DNA of 64,000 bases from an uncultured Bacteroidia bacterium (GTDB lineage Bacteria > Bacteroidota > Bacteroidia > Bacteroidales > F082). Under the pieces are notes generated by a model. It saw only the letters and a program-made list of their open reading frames with translations, was not told the origin of the DNA and did not search any database. Numbering within the stretch: the first letter of the stretch is position 1; every line of letters begins with the position of its first letter. The stretch lies in assembly GCA_902786745.1 (NCBI GenBank), contig CADADR010000010.1:39238-103237 (forward strand), given 5' to 3'. The translations under genes were made by a program, and so were the position numbers. Below are positions 1 to 6,731 of this stretch, piece after piece.

Positions 1-55
1 GACACCCGTGAAAACGGATATGGATATTACATTTGCATTAAACAACAGATTTTTA

Positions 56-63
56 TAATTTTG
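56..63 (+). promoter_or_regulatory. -7 box of the flavodoxin gene
   Basis: TAATTTTG matches TAnnTTTG. The predicted start of transcription near 69 favours the ATG at 95 over the ATG at 74, which would have almost no leader. Confidence 0.55.
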
Positions 64-94
64 CATCGTTAACATGTCACAAAACAATATTATC

Positions 95-646
95 ATGAAA
101 CGCATCACCTTGATTATTGCCGCCTGCTGCATGATACTAGCTGGCTGCGCACAAAACAACAACAAGAAAGAAAACAAAGAAACAACACAAGCCACCGAAA
201 CACAGGAGAACCAGGAAATGAAGACTTTGATCGTTTACTTCTCGGCCACAGGAACCACCAAGGCCGCTGCCCAAAAGCTGGCGGAAGAATTCAACGCCGA
301 CCTCTATGAAATCACCCCCGAACAGCCCTACACCGATGCCGACCTCGACTGGCGCGACAAGACCTCTCGCTCGACCGTCGAGATGCAGGACAAGACCTCT
401 CGTCCCGCCATCCAAGGCCGTTGCGAGAACATCGCCGACTATGATGTGGTGTGGATCGGCTTCCCCGTGTGGTGGTACACCGCCCCAACCATCGTCAACA
501 CCTTCATCGAAGCCCACGACCTCAGCGGCAAGACCCTCAACGTGTTTGCCACCAGCGGCGGCAGCGACGTGAAAGGCTCGGCCAACGACCTCAAGAACGC
601 CTATCCGCAATACACTTGGGGCGAGAGCAGGCTGATGAATAATTAA
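95..646 (+). CDS. Flavodoxin-family lipoprotein
   Basis: Predicted FMN-binding electron carrier attached to the envelope by a lipid. From the ATG at 95 the protein begins with a lipoprotein signal ending ILAGC (Cys18), followed by an Asn/Lys/Glu/Thr-rich linker. The flavodoxin fold then starts with TLIVYFSATGTT, the phosphate loop that binds FMN. The later segment VWIGFPVWWYTAPTIVNTF is typical of the flavodoxin_4 group. The protein stops at WGESRLMNN, somewhat before the usual C-terminal helix of this family, so a mild C-terminal truncation is possible. An alternative start at 74 adds seven residues but would place them in front of the signal peptide. The gene stands alone and ends at a bidirectional terminator. 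Confidence 0.8.
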   Translation: MKRITLIIAACCMILAGCAQNNNKKENKETTQATETQENQEMKTLIVYFSATGTTKAAAQKLAEEFNADLYEITPEQPYTDADLDWRDKTSRSTVEMQDKTSRPAIQGRCENIADYDVVWIGFPVWWYTAPTIVNTFIEAHDLSGKTLNVFATSGGSDVKGSANDLKNAYPQYTWGESRLMNN

Positions 647-664
647 GATAGCTCTATTTAATAA

Positions 665-716
665 ACACTCCGCCAATGCATCGGCTACACAACCGGCGTA
701 TTGGTGGAGTTTTATT
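665..716. terminator. Bidirectional terminator
   Basis: ACTCCGCCAATGC (667-679) pairs imperfectly with GCGTATTGGTGGAGT (696-710) and T-rich sequence follows. It separates the flavodoxin gene from the convergent luxR gene. Confidence 0.7.
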
Positions 717-1304
717 TTAGATTAAGTCCTTCTCGTCAATCAGATTGTTCAGCAAGGCATAAACAGTAAGGCCCGACACCGACTTGATACCCGTCTTCCG
801 AGTGATGTTCTTGCGGTGTGAGATGACCGTGTGGATGGAGATGTTCATCTGGTCGGCGATCTCCTTGTTCATCATACCCTTGGCGACGGCAACCAGCACA
901 TCGGTCTCACGTTTCGAGAGTTCCACGTCGTCATTGCTCTTCGTGGCCTCGCTTTGTGCGAACTCGTTCATCTTGCTGATAACCTTCGACCTTGTGTCGT
1001 TGATTTCGATCACCCCACTGTAAGGCGTCAGCATGGAATGGTCGAGGTAGGCGTCGGCCAATGCAACAAGCGTCATGTTGGGATGCTCCTTCCCTAGTTG
1101 GGCGAGGAAATCGCGGTTTTGATAGCCTAACAACAAAGGATTAATGATCAGCAGGTTGGCATCGGTGGCTACAATCTTTTCAGAGAGATGCTCAGGGCTG
1201 TCGAGGCGCATCACCACATCGAACTGCGCCATACTATCGATGATTTCGGCCAATCCGATGGAGATGATCTCCGAGGCTTCACAAATGATGACACGGTTAC
1301 TCAT
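717..1304 (-). CDS. LuxR-type regulator with a receiver-like N-terminus
   Basis: Predicted DNA-binding transcription factor of 195 residues. The C-terminal part (about residues 128-190) is a LuxR/GerE helix-turn-helix with the usual start LSKRETDVLVAVAKGMMNKE and recognition helix NISIHTVISHRKNI. The N-terminal half resembles a response-regulator receiver, but the strand that should end in the phosphate-accepting Asp reads LLIINP, so it is probably not phosphorylated in the normal way. Its start codon overlaps the stop of the hemerythrin gene (ATGA at 1301-1304), implying translational coupling. The pairing suggests the regulator acts with, or is controlled alongside, the hemerythrin protein. 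Its targets are unknown. Confidence 0.8.
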   Translation of the reverse strand: MSNRVIICEASEIISIGLAEIIDSMAQFDVVMRLDSPEHLSEKIVATDANLLIINPLLLGYQNRDFLAQLGKEHPNMTLVALADAYLDHSMLTPYSGVIEINDTRSKVISKMNEFAQSEATKSNDDVELSKRETDVLVAVAKGMMNKEIADQMNISIHTVISHRKNITRKTGIKSVSGLTVYALLNNLIDEKDLI

Positions 1305-2002
1305 AGCTGTGTGTTTTCAAGGGATTCGACACAAGGGATGAGAATGCGCTCCTCGATGAGGGAATGGCGGTTCAAGTCGTCGCTCAGCTCCATGATGTCA
1401 TACGAGATTTCGATGCGCTCCTTAGGCAGGATGTCGCCAGGCAAGTATTTGAGCAGGATGTTCATCATGTCATCAAGCACATCCTGGATATTGGTATGGT
1501 TATGTTCGAACTCGTCAATCTTATAGGAATCGGTGCGCTGCCCGCTGAGCAAGGCCTCAACATAAGGGAACACCACCTCTTCCTCGTAGTATTTGATATG
1601 CCGCATCACCTCCTGCTTATATTCGCTATAGAATTGGCTCAACATCGGGCCGTATTTCTGCCCGCAGGCATTGATGATACGTTGCAAGTGTTCCTCTATG
1701 TGCGGGAAACGCTCTTCCAGATAATACTGGTGCGAGGCCTTCAGATAAGAAAGCAGGTCGCTCATATCAATGAGCTGAAGCTCATGTTTTCCAGGCCTGA
1801 AGCTGCCGTCCGAGTATATCTCGCAAATCATAAGGAACAGATCGGCATTGACCTGGTTCATTCGACAAACTTGGTCCACGCTGCGGTCGCCGAAGCCCAG
1901 TCCGATACCGAAACGGGGCAACAGTTGCAAGAGCCTGCGGTCGTCCGTCATCAGCTCGGCAAACTTGGAGTCTTTTGAGAAAGGGGTTTTCTTTTTGGCC
2001 AT
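1301..2002 (-). CDS. Hemerythrin HHE-domain protein (RIC/YtfE-like)
   Basis: Predicted di-iron protein of 233 residues. The C-terminal half carries the spaced His and Glu ligands of the hemerythrin/RIC fold: His in KASHQYY, His and Glu in RHIKYYEEE, His in EFEHNHT, and His and Glu in NRHSLIEERIL. Relatives with this arrangement sense or repair iron damage caused by NO or oxygen. The short ScdA_N motif of full RIC proteins is not evident; instead there is a conserved N-terminal region (DDRRLLQLLPRFGIGLGFGD) seen in Bacteroidetes members. I chose the ATG at 2002 because an upstream in-frame ATG adds only eight residues close to the promoter. It overlaps the downstream luxR gene. Confidence 0.75.
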   Translation of the reverse strand: MAKKKTPFSKDSKFAELMTDDRRLLQLLPRFGIGLGFGDRSVDQVCRMNQVNADLFLMICEIYSDGSFRPGKHELQLIDMSDLLSYLKASHQYYLEERFPHIEEHLQRIINACGQKYGPMLSQFYSEYKQEVMRHIKYYEEEVVFPYVEALLSGQRTDSYKIDEFEHNHTNIQDVLDDMMNILLKYLPGDILPKERIEISYDIMELSDDLNRHSLIEERILIPCVESLENTQL

Positions 2003-2023
2003 GATGATTGCTATTTTATGGGG

Positions 2024-2031
2024 CAAAAGTA
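2024..2031 (-). promoter_or_regulatory. -7 box of hemerythrin-luxR
   Basis: TACTTTTG on the minus strand, about 20 bp before the ATG at 2002. Confidence 0.6.
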
Positions 2032-2085
2032 GTAAAAATCCACGTTACCAACGAATCGCCGAATGTTGGGATTTTTATCGAGGCA

Positions 2086-2107
2086 AAATACCCATCAATG
2101 GGGATTT
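2086..2107. promoter_or_regulatory. 22-bp palindromic operator, copy 1
   Basis: Arms AAATACCCAT and ATGGGGATTT around the centre CA (9 of 10 positions pair). Exactly 28 bp further, at 2135, is the end of a weak -7 box (TTACTTTG). Copies 2 and 3 at 5187 and 9629 have the same spacing. It may serve the outer-membrane protein gene to the right or hemerythrin-luxR to the left. Confidence 0.55.
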
Positions 2108-2127
2108 CACAGTCTCCAGAACCGTTG

Positions 2128-2135
2128 TTACTTTG
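2128..2135 (+). promoter_or_regulatory. Weak -7 box tied to palindrome copy 1
   Basis: TTACTTTG deviates from TAnnTTTG at the second base, as expected for an activator-dependent promoter. A second, consensus box (TACTTTTG) lies at 2223-2230. Confidence 0.35.
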
Positions 2136-2222
2136 CAGCAGATTTTTGTCATACATTTTTAGAATGAATTTTGAGTTAGTTTTATGGTGCGAGATGGCAC
2201 AATCCATCTCGCACTATTTTTA

Positions 2223-2230
2223 TACTTTTG
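2223..2230 (+). promoter_or_regulatory. -7 box of the outer-membrane protein gene
   Basis: TACTTTTG followed by CAG; start codon at 2256. Confidence 0.65.
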
Positions 2231-2255
2231 CAGAACAAAACAACCAAACCAACCC

Positions 2256-3020
2256 ATGAGAACAATCAAACAACTATTATTGGTCGCTTTTGTCTTTCTT
2301 TGCGGCCTCTGCCAAGCGCAAGACGAACTTCCCACCATCTCCGCCGACCGACCCGGCGCCCTGACTGGCACTGACGTGATGCCCCGCTACAAACTCCAAT
2401 GGGAGACAGGCGTGGGATATGAATCGACGACCGACGGGCCACACACACTTACCCTCAACAACACCTTGCTCAGGTTCGGCCTCTTCGAGAATGCCGAGAT
2501 TCGCGTTGGGACTAATTTACTGATGTTCAACGAAGGTCAAGCCATGGAGCCTACATTTGGTGTAGCTCCGCTTAGCGTGGGGATGAAGGCTCGCTTCTAT
2601 GAAGGCACAGGCCTCTTGCCCTCCGTGGCGCTGTTGGCCGAGTTGAAGTCGCCGCATGTCGGGACGAAGGAACTGCTTCCACAACATCTCACACCGTCAT
2701 TGCACCTCTTGTTTGAACATAGCGTGAACGACTGGTTTTGCATCGGCTATAACGTTGGCGCGGAATGGGATGGGGAGACCGCCACTCCCACCACATTCTT
2801 GGGGTTGGGACTGTATTTCGATATCACAGACCAGATCGGCACCTTTGTGGAGACCTACAACCACCTCCATCCCGATGAAGGCAACCAATACCTGACGGAA
2901 TTCGGACTCACCTGGCTGGTGTCGCGCCGCGTACAACTCGACCTCGCCGCCGACCTCGACTTCCAAAACCTAGGGAAGCATCATATTGTCAGCGGCGGTG
3001 TGTCCTGGCTGATTAATTAA
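2256..3020 (+). CDS. Outer-membrane beta-barrel protein (MetA/phenol-degradation family)
   Basis: 254-residue secreted protein. The start at 2256 gives a clean signal peptide (MRTIKQLLLVAFVFLCGLCQAQ). The mature start ELPTISADRPGALTGTDVMP and the following alternating strands (YKLQWETGVGYE, LTLNNTLLRFGLFENAEIRVG) match the PF13557-type family of small outer-membrane barrels, often annotated as transporters. The protein ends in a strand pattern typical of barrels (HHIVSGGVSWLIN). The substrate is unknown. Two promoters may serve it: a consensus -7 box at 2223 and the palindrome-linked weak box at 2128. Sharing that palindrome with the porin at 5265 and ccsA suggests joint control. Confidence 0.75.
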   Translation: MRTIKQLLLVAFVFLCGLCQAQDELPTISADRPGALTGTDVMPRYKLQWETGVGYESTTDGPHTLTLNNTLLRFGLFENAEIRVGTNLLMFNEGQAMEPTFGVAPLSVGMKARFYEGTGLLPSVALLAELKSPHVGTKELLPQHLTPSLHLLFEHSVNDWFCIGYNVGAEWDGETATPTTFLGLGLYFDITDQIGTFVETYNHLHPDEGNQYLTEFGLTWLVSRRVQLDLAADLDFQNLGKHHIVSGGVSWLIN

Positions 3021-3040
3021 AAAGGAAAAGAAAGTGACCT

Positions 3041-3712
3041 TTACGCCCAGCTAAAGTTTTCCTCTCCTGCCCCAATCTCGAAATGGCATTTGACGATTCC
3101 GAGGTCGAGGGCAGCATATCCGATGAACGAGAACTTCGCCTTGGCCTCCACGCGGTTGCCATCGTGCAGGACGAACTCGAACCTCTGCTGGTTAACAGCC
3201 GTGGGTGCCAACAGCGCAGCTTCCATGCCACGACGGAACCATTCAGGCATGGCGCCTTCAACACGACAGAAATGCTCGATGCCCTTCTTTTGCGGATGGG
3301 CATTGCCTTGGTTGGCACCATAACCTAAAGCGATGACAGCCACTAACGACTCACCGTCAAGCACCTGGTATTGATCGGGCTGCTTCTTGTACGACAAGCC
3401 CACCCAACAGGTGTTCAGGCCGAGGGTCTGGGCCAACAGTACCACTTTCTCGCCATAGTATCCGAGTTTCACATCATCACCTTTAGGTCCGACAACAGCG
3501 ATGTAGTTGCTTACTCCTTTAAAACCGCCATATTTCGCCATGCCAGCTGCAAAGGCTTTCGGCTCGTTGGTGACCAATTGGAGGTGCAGTTGACCTTCCT
3601 TATTGCATTCGTCAATCAAGGCCTGCAGCTGTGCGACCTTTTCCGATTCGATAGAGTTTTCCAAGTATTGCCTCACCGAGTGGCGGGCAACGATAGCTTC
3701 TTGTAGTGTCAT
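3041..3712 (-). CDS. Nitroreductase-family flavoprotein
   Basis: Predicted FMN-dependent NAD(P)H oxidoreductase of 223 residues. The N-terminus (MTLQEAIVARHSVRQYL) is the family's FMN-binding start; VVLLAQTLGLNTCWVGLSYKK and VIALGYGANQG are its later conserved parts. The C-terminus (MEAALLAPTAVNQQRFEFVLHDGNRVEAKAKFSFIGYAALDLGIVKCHFEIGA) resembles the 'putative TM nitroreductase' subgroup of Bacteroidetes and clostridia. I chose the ATG at 3712 because it starts the conserved motif; an upstream ATG adds eight residues. It is divergent from ohrR across 124 bp that holds two inverted repeats, so OhrR control is plausible. The physiological substrate cannot be told from sequence. Confidence 0.85.
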   Translation of the reverse strand: MTLQEAIVARHSVRQYLENSIESEKVAQLQALIDECNKEGQLHLQLVTNEPKAFAAGMAKYGGFKGVSNYIAVVGPKGDDVKLGYYGEKVVLLAQTLGLNTCWVGLSYKKQPDQYQVLDGESLVAVIALGYGANQGNAHPQKKGIEHFCRVEGAMPEWFRRGMEAALLAPTAVNQQRFEFVLHDGNRVEAKAKFSFIGYAALDLGIVKCHFEIGAGEENFSWA

Positions 3713-3733
3713 AATGCATTCATTTACAGGTCG

Positions 3734-3741
3734 CAAAGATA
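3734..3741 (-). promoter_or_regulatory. -7 box of the nitroreductase gene
   Basis: TATCTTTG on the minus strand, 22 bp before the start codon. Confidence 0.6.
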
Positions 3742-3773
3742 CAGTTTTTTATTTTCTTGAAAAAAATATCAAA

Positions 3774-3789
3774 ATATCGCTTGCGATAT
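3774..3789. promoter_or_regulatory. Probable OhrR operator 1
   Basis: Perfect inverted repeat ATATCGC-TT-GCGATAT. It lies just upstream of the ohrR -7 box at the -33 region, and about 45-60 bp upstream of the nitroreductase start of transcription. Confidence 0.6.
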
Positions 3790-3802
3790 AAAAATAAATG
3801 TG

Positions 3803-3810
3803 TACTTTTG
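3803..3810 (+). promoter_or_regulatory. -7 box of ohrR
   Basis: TACTTTTG, placed between the two inverted repeats. Confidence 0.65.
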
Positions 3811-3811
3811 C

Positions 3812-3823
3812 ATCGTGAACGAT
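3812..3823. promoter_or_regulatory. Probable OhrR operator 2
   Basis: Inverted repeat ATCGT-GA-ACGAT over the expected ohrR transcription start. It shares the ATCG/CGAT core with operator 1. Confidence 0.45.
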
Positions 3824-3836
3824 ATAAATAAGTGAG

Positions 3837-4280
3837 ATGGAATACGAACAACTCAAATTGGACAATCAACTTTGCTTCCGGCTTTACACGGCGGCACGAC
3901 TCACGATGGGAGCCTATCATCCCTATCTCGATCCGCTCGGCATCACCTATCCCCAATACCTTGTATTATTAGTGTTGTGGGAGCAGGACAAGCAGCCGGT
4001 GAATGACATTGCACACAAGCTGTTTTTGGAGACCAACACCGTCACTCCTCTCCTGCAACGCATGGAAAAAGCGGGATTGGTCAAACGCACCAAAGGCAAG
4101 GAAGACACCCGCCAGCGCATCGTCTCGTTGTCAAAAAAAGGCATCGAGATGCGCGAACAGGCCAAGCATATTCCCGAGTGTCTCAGCAATGAGATCATCC
4201 AAATAACGGGCGAAGAGGAAGAATTTGTCAGAATGATTCCCACACTCGACAAACTTATCCAAGGACTTAAGCAACAATAA
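3837..4280 (+). CDS. ohrR: OhrR-type MarR-family peroxide sensor
   Basis: 147-residue winged-helix repressor. The N-terminus LKLDNQLCFRLYTAAR closely matches the OhrR signature; Cys13 is the equivalent of the cysteine that is oxidised by organic hydroperoxides in Bacillus OhrR. ITYPQYLVLLVLWEQDKQPVNDIAHKLFLETNTVTPLLQRMEKAGLVKR is the winged-helix region and matches OhrR well. Only one cysteine is near the N-terminus, as in one-Cys OhrR proteins. It is divergent from a nitroreductase and followed 23 bp later by glutathione peroxidase, so its targets probably detoxify peroxides or electrophiles. No ohr gene is visible in the window. Inverted repeats at 3774 and 3812 are likely autoregulatory sites. 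Confidence 0.85.
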   Translation: MEYEQLKLDNQLCFRLYTAARLTMGAYHPYLDPLGITYPQYLVLLVLWEQDKQPVNDIAHKLFLETNTVTPLLQRMEKAGLVKRTKGKEDTRQRIVSLSKKGIEMREQAKHIPECLSNEIIQITGEEEEFVRMIPTLDKLIQGLKQQ

Positions 4281-4303
4281 ACAAATCAATAAACACTAAA
4301 GAA

Positions 4304-4852
4304 ATGGCTACGATTTATGACTTTAAGGCCCTGAACAACAAGGGCGAAGAAGTGGACATGTCACAATACAAAGGCAAAGTCCTCATGATTGTCAACACCG
4401 CCTCGAAATGCGGTTTCACCCCACAATACGACGGTTTGGAAGCCCTCTTCAAGAAATACCAAGACCAAGGTCTGGTGATCCTCGGCTTCCCCTGCGACCA
4501 ATTCAAGCACCAGGAGCCCGGCTCCGACGAGGAAATCGCCGAGTTCTGCCGCCTCAACCATGGTGTGACCTTCCCGCTGATGAAGAAGATCGACGTCTTC
4601 GGCGAGAACGCACACCCCATCTTTAAGTATCTGACGCAACAAGTACCCACCGAAGAGGTCCACGGTTTGAAAGACAAAGCCACGATGAAATTGGTTGATG
4701 GCCTGAGCAAATCCGATGGTCGTGAAGAAGGTGGCGTGCGTTGGAACTTCACCAAGTTCCTCATCTCCAAGGACGGCAGCGTCATCAAGCGTTTCGCTCC
4801 TGTGGCCAAGCCCGAGAACATGGAAGCCGACATTGAGGCCATGTTGAAATAA
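4304..4852 (+). CDS. Glutathione peroxidase-family thiol peroxidase
   Basis: 182-residue cytosolic peroxidase of the GPx/BtuE family. Conserved blocks are NTASKCGFTPQYDGLEALF (peroxidatic Cys, coded as a normal TGC and not selenocysteine), ILGFPCDQFKHQEPGSDEEI (with the second cysteine) and WNFTKFLISKDG (the Trp-Asn of the catalytic tetrad). Compared with short bacterial GPx (about 160 residues) it has an extra segment HGLKDKATMKLVDGLSKSDGREEGG before WNFTKF. Bacterial members usually use thioredoxin rather than glutathione. It lies directly behind ohrR (23 bp), so the two are probably one operon induced by organic peroxides. Confidence 0.9.
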   Translation: MATIYDFKALNNKGEEVDMSQYKGKVLMIVNTASKCGFTPQYDGLEALFKKYQDQGLVILGFPCDQFKHQEPGSDEEIAEFCRLNHGVTFPLMKKIDVFGENAHPIFKYLTQQVPTEEVHGLKDKATMKLVDGLSKSDGREEGGVRWNFTKFLISKDGSVIKRFAPVAKPENMEADIEAMLK

Positions 4853-4880
4853 GAACAACCATCAAAAAAAACCGAATACA

Positions 4881-5060
4881 ATGGAAGCAAAAGAACAAGT
4901 ATTGAAAGCCATGCGCGAGATTGGCGCACCCGTCAACGCGGGAAAAATCGCTGAAGTGACCGGCCTCGACCGCAAAGTGGTCGACAAGGCTTTCGACGCC
5001 CTGAAGAAGGAAGGCGCCATCGTGTCGCCCGTCCGCTGCAAGTGGGAACCGGCCAAATGA
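4881..5060 (+). CDS. Small winged-helix-like protein, 59 residues
   Basis: Complete frame from ATG 4881 to TGA 5060, 28 bp after the glutathione peroxidase gene. It reads as one compact helix-turn-helix unit: MEAKEQVLKAMREIGAPVNAG (helix 1 and turn), KIAEVTGLDRKVVDKAFDAL (recognition helix) and KKEGAIVSPVRCKWEPAK (wing). Charge pattern and codon use look coding. Stand-alone proteins of this type recur in Bacteroidales and are usually annotated as transcriptional regulator or hypothetical. A single Cys sits in the wing (VRCKW), next to a peroxide-defence operon. The operon is closed by the terminator at 5081. The function is inferred from fold only. Confidence 0.7.
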   Translation: MEAKEQVLKAMREIGAPVNAGKIAEVTGLDRKVVDKAFDALKKEGAIVSPVRCKWEPAK

Positions 5061-5080
5061 TGCCGTGATCCAATGACTGC

Positions 5081-5118
5081 AACCGCCGCAAGGACTTTAT
5101 CCCTGCGGCGGTTTTTAT
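5081..5118 (+). terminator. Terminator of the ohrR operon
   Basis: AACCGCCGCA pairs with TGCGGCGGTT, followed by TTTATTT. Confidence 0.8.
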
Positions 5119-5186
5119 TTGTATTAATGAAAAAAGTGTACTAGGCCCAAACATCATCCTCATTAATTATTAGCCGTTATTTCCGA

Positions 5187-5208
5187 AAATCCCCATTAGT
5201 GGGGATTG
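5187..5208. promoter_or_regulatory. 22-bp palindromic operator, copy 2
   Basis: Arms AAATCCCCAT and GTGGGGATTG around TA. It ends 28 bp before the last base of the porin -7 box, the same distance as at copies 1 and 3. Confidence 0.6.
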
Positions 5209-5228
5209 GACTGCAAGGACAAAAACGG

Positions 5229-5236
5229 GAATTTTG
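5229..5236 (+). promoter_or_regulatory. Weak -7 box of the porin operon
   Basis: GAATTTTG, a poor match at the first base of TAnnTTTG. The start codon is 28 bp downstream at 5265. Confidence 0.4.
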
Positions 5237-5264
5237 CCGTCGTAATTGAATAATAGTGTTCACT

Positions 5265-6560
5265 ATGAAACTGAAAACGATAGCAAAATGCGCCGCATTA
5301 GCTTTGACATTGTGTGTCAGCTCTTTGCAGGCACAAGATTCCATCACTACGAAACCTCGCTTGACCATTGGCGGTTATGGTGAGGCTGTCTACACCCGCA
5401 ACTTCTATAGCGACAACATGTTCCGCTACTCCCATGCCGAGCGTTACCGCGACGCCAAAGGTCATGGTCGCATCGATCTGCCCCATGTGGTCATCAACCT
5501 GGGCTATGACTTCGGCAAAGGCTGGAGTATGGGCTCAGAGATTGAGTTTGAGCACGGCGGCAGCGAAGTAGCCGTAGAGATCGAAGCCGAAGAGACCGGC
5601 GAATTCGAACACGAGATCGAACGCGGCGGCGAAGTGGCCTTAGAGCAATTCTGGCTTCAAAAATCTTTTGGCAAAGGCTTCAACATCCGTATGGGTCACA
5701 TCGTGGTGCCTGTCGGTCAGACCAACAACGCCCACCTGCCCACCGAGTTCTTCACTTGCTACCGTCCCGAAGGCGAGTTCAACATCCTGCCTTGCACCTG
5801 GCATGAGACGGGCATCAGCCTGTGGGGCAAGCTCGGTGACTGGCGCTATGAGGCCATGGTCATCCCCGCTTTGAACTCCAATATGTTCAACAACGCCAAC
5901 TGGGTGAAGAACGGCTCCGCTTCGGGCTACGAGTTCCGCGTGGCCAACAACCTGGCAGGTGCCTTGCGCATCGACAACTACAGCATCAAAAACCTGCATC
6001 TCGGCGTGAGCGGCTACATCGGCAACACCTTTAATAATGACATCGTCACCAACGAGTTCAGCGAGACCAGCCAATACAAAGATGTGAAAGGCACCGTCGT
6101 CATCGGCACGGCCGAGTTCGACTACAAAGGCCACGGCCTCGTGGTGCGCGGCAACTTCGACTACGGCTACCTCGGCGACGCCAATCTCATCTCGTCGTGG
6201 AACAAGAACCAAAACCATCAAAGCTTCTCGCCCTATCCACGCTCCTTGGTCGGAGAGAAAGCCATCGCCTACGGTGGCGAGATCGCCTACGACATCATGC
6301 ATCCCATGCACAACACCGGCGACCAAAAGCTCTACCTCTTTGGCCGCTACGATTATTATGACACCTATATCCCCACCGCCAACGCCCTCACCGACTACCA
6401 ATGGACCGACCGCCATGTGATGACCCTCGGCGTGAACTACTACCCCATCAAGCAGGTCGTCATCAAGGCGGAATATGCCAAACGTTTCCTGAAGGAGCAG
6501 TACAACGACGAGCCGATGTTCAGTTTAGGGGTAGCTTATAGTGGGTTTTTCACGAGATAA
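5265..6560 (+). CDS. Outer-membrane porin
   Basis: 431-residue beta-barrel with a signal peptide (MKLKTIAKCAALALTLCVSSLQAQ). The start at 5265 removes three residues of an upstream in-frame GTG. The body has repeated barrel strands (LTIGGYGEAVYTRNF, IDLPHVVINLGYDFGKGWSMGSEIEFEHG, FNIRMGHIVVPVGQTNN) and ends with a typical aromatic strand (EPMFSLGVAYSGFFTR). An acidic stretch rich in Glu (EVAVEIEAEETGEFEHEIE) would lie in a loop and could bind cations. The HLPTEFFTCYRPEGE region is typical of the phosphate-selective-porin-like family of Bacteroidetes. It heads a run with imelysin and a di-haem oxidoreductase, so passage of iron or haem is an attractive guess. Confidence 0.8.
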   Translation: MKLKTIAKCAALALTLCVSSLQAQDSITTKPRLTIGGYGEAVYTRNFYSDNMFRYSHAERYRDAKGHGRIDLPHVVINLGYDFGKGWSMGSEIEFEHGGSEVAVEIEAEETGEFEHEIERGGEVALEQFWLQKSFGKGFNIRMGHIVVPVGQTNNAHLPTEFFTCYRPEGEFNILPCTWHETGISLWGKLGDWRYEAMVIPALNSNMFNNANWVKNGSASGYEFRVANNLAGALRIDNYSIKNLHLGVSGYIGNTFNNDIVTNEFSETSQYKDVKGTVVIGTAEFDYKGHGLVVRGNFDYGYLGDANLISSWNKNQNHQSFSPYPRSLVGEKAIAYGGEIAYDIMHPMHNTGDQKLYLFGRYDYYDTYIPTANALTDYQWTDRHVMTLGVNYYPIKQVVIKAEYAKRFLKEQYNDEPMFSLGVAYSGFFTR

Positions 6561-6564
6561 ATAA

Positions 6565-6696
6565 GAGATTCCCTTCGGGAATGGAGTGGAACCTATTTGC
6601 ATATTGCGGCGGCTTGAGGCTTTTCAAGTCAGTAAACGTTTGAGGCCGCCGCAGTTTAACACACAAAACACACTCCATTCCCCGAAGGGGAAACTC
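6565..6696. repeat. Branched palindromic element, copy A
   Basis: Starts 4 bp after the porin stop codon. Left end GAGATTCCCTTCGGGAATGG, right end CCATTCCCCGAAGGGGAA then ACTC. Each end folds on itself; the ends pair with each other through TGGAGTG/CACTCCA, and an inner stem GCGGCGGC/GCCGCCGC closes a further arm. It lies between porin and imelysin. Confidence 0.85.
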
Positions 6697-6731
6697 AATA
6701 AAACAAGAAACAACTTTAAAACTATAATCAA

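Noticed and set aside
4304..4852. Selenocysteine glutathione peroxidase
   Set aside because: The active-site codon is TGC and no in-frame TGA is present.
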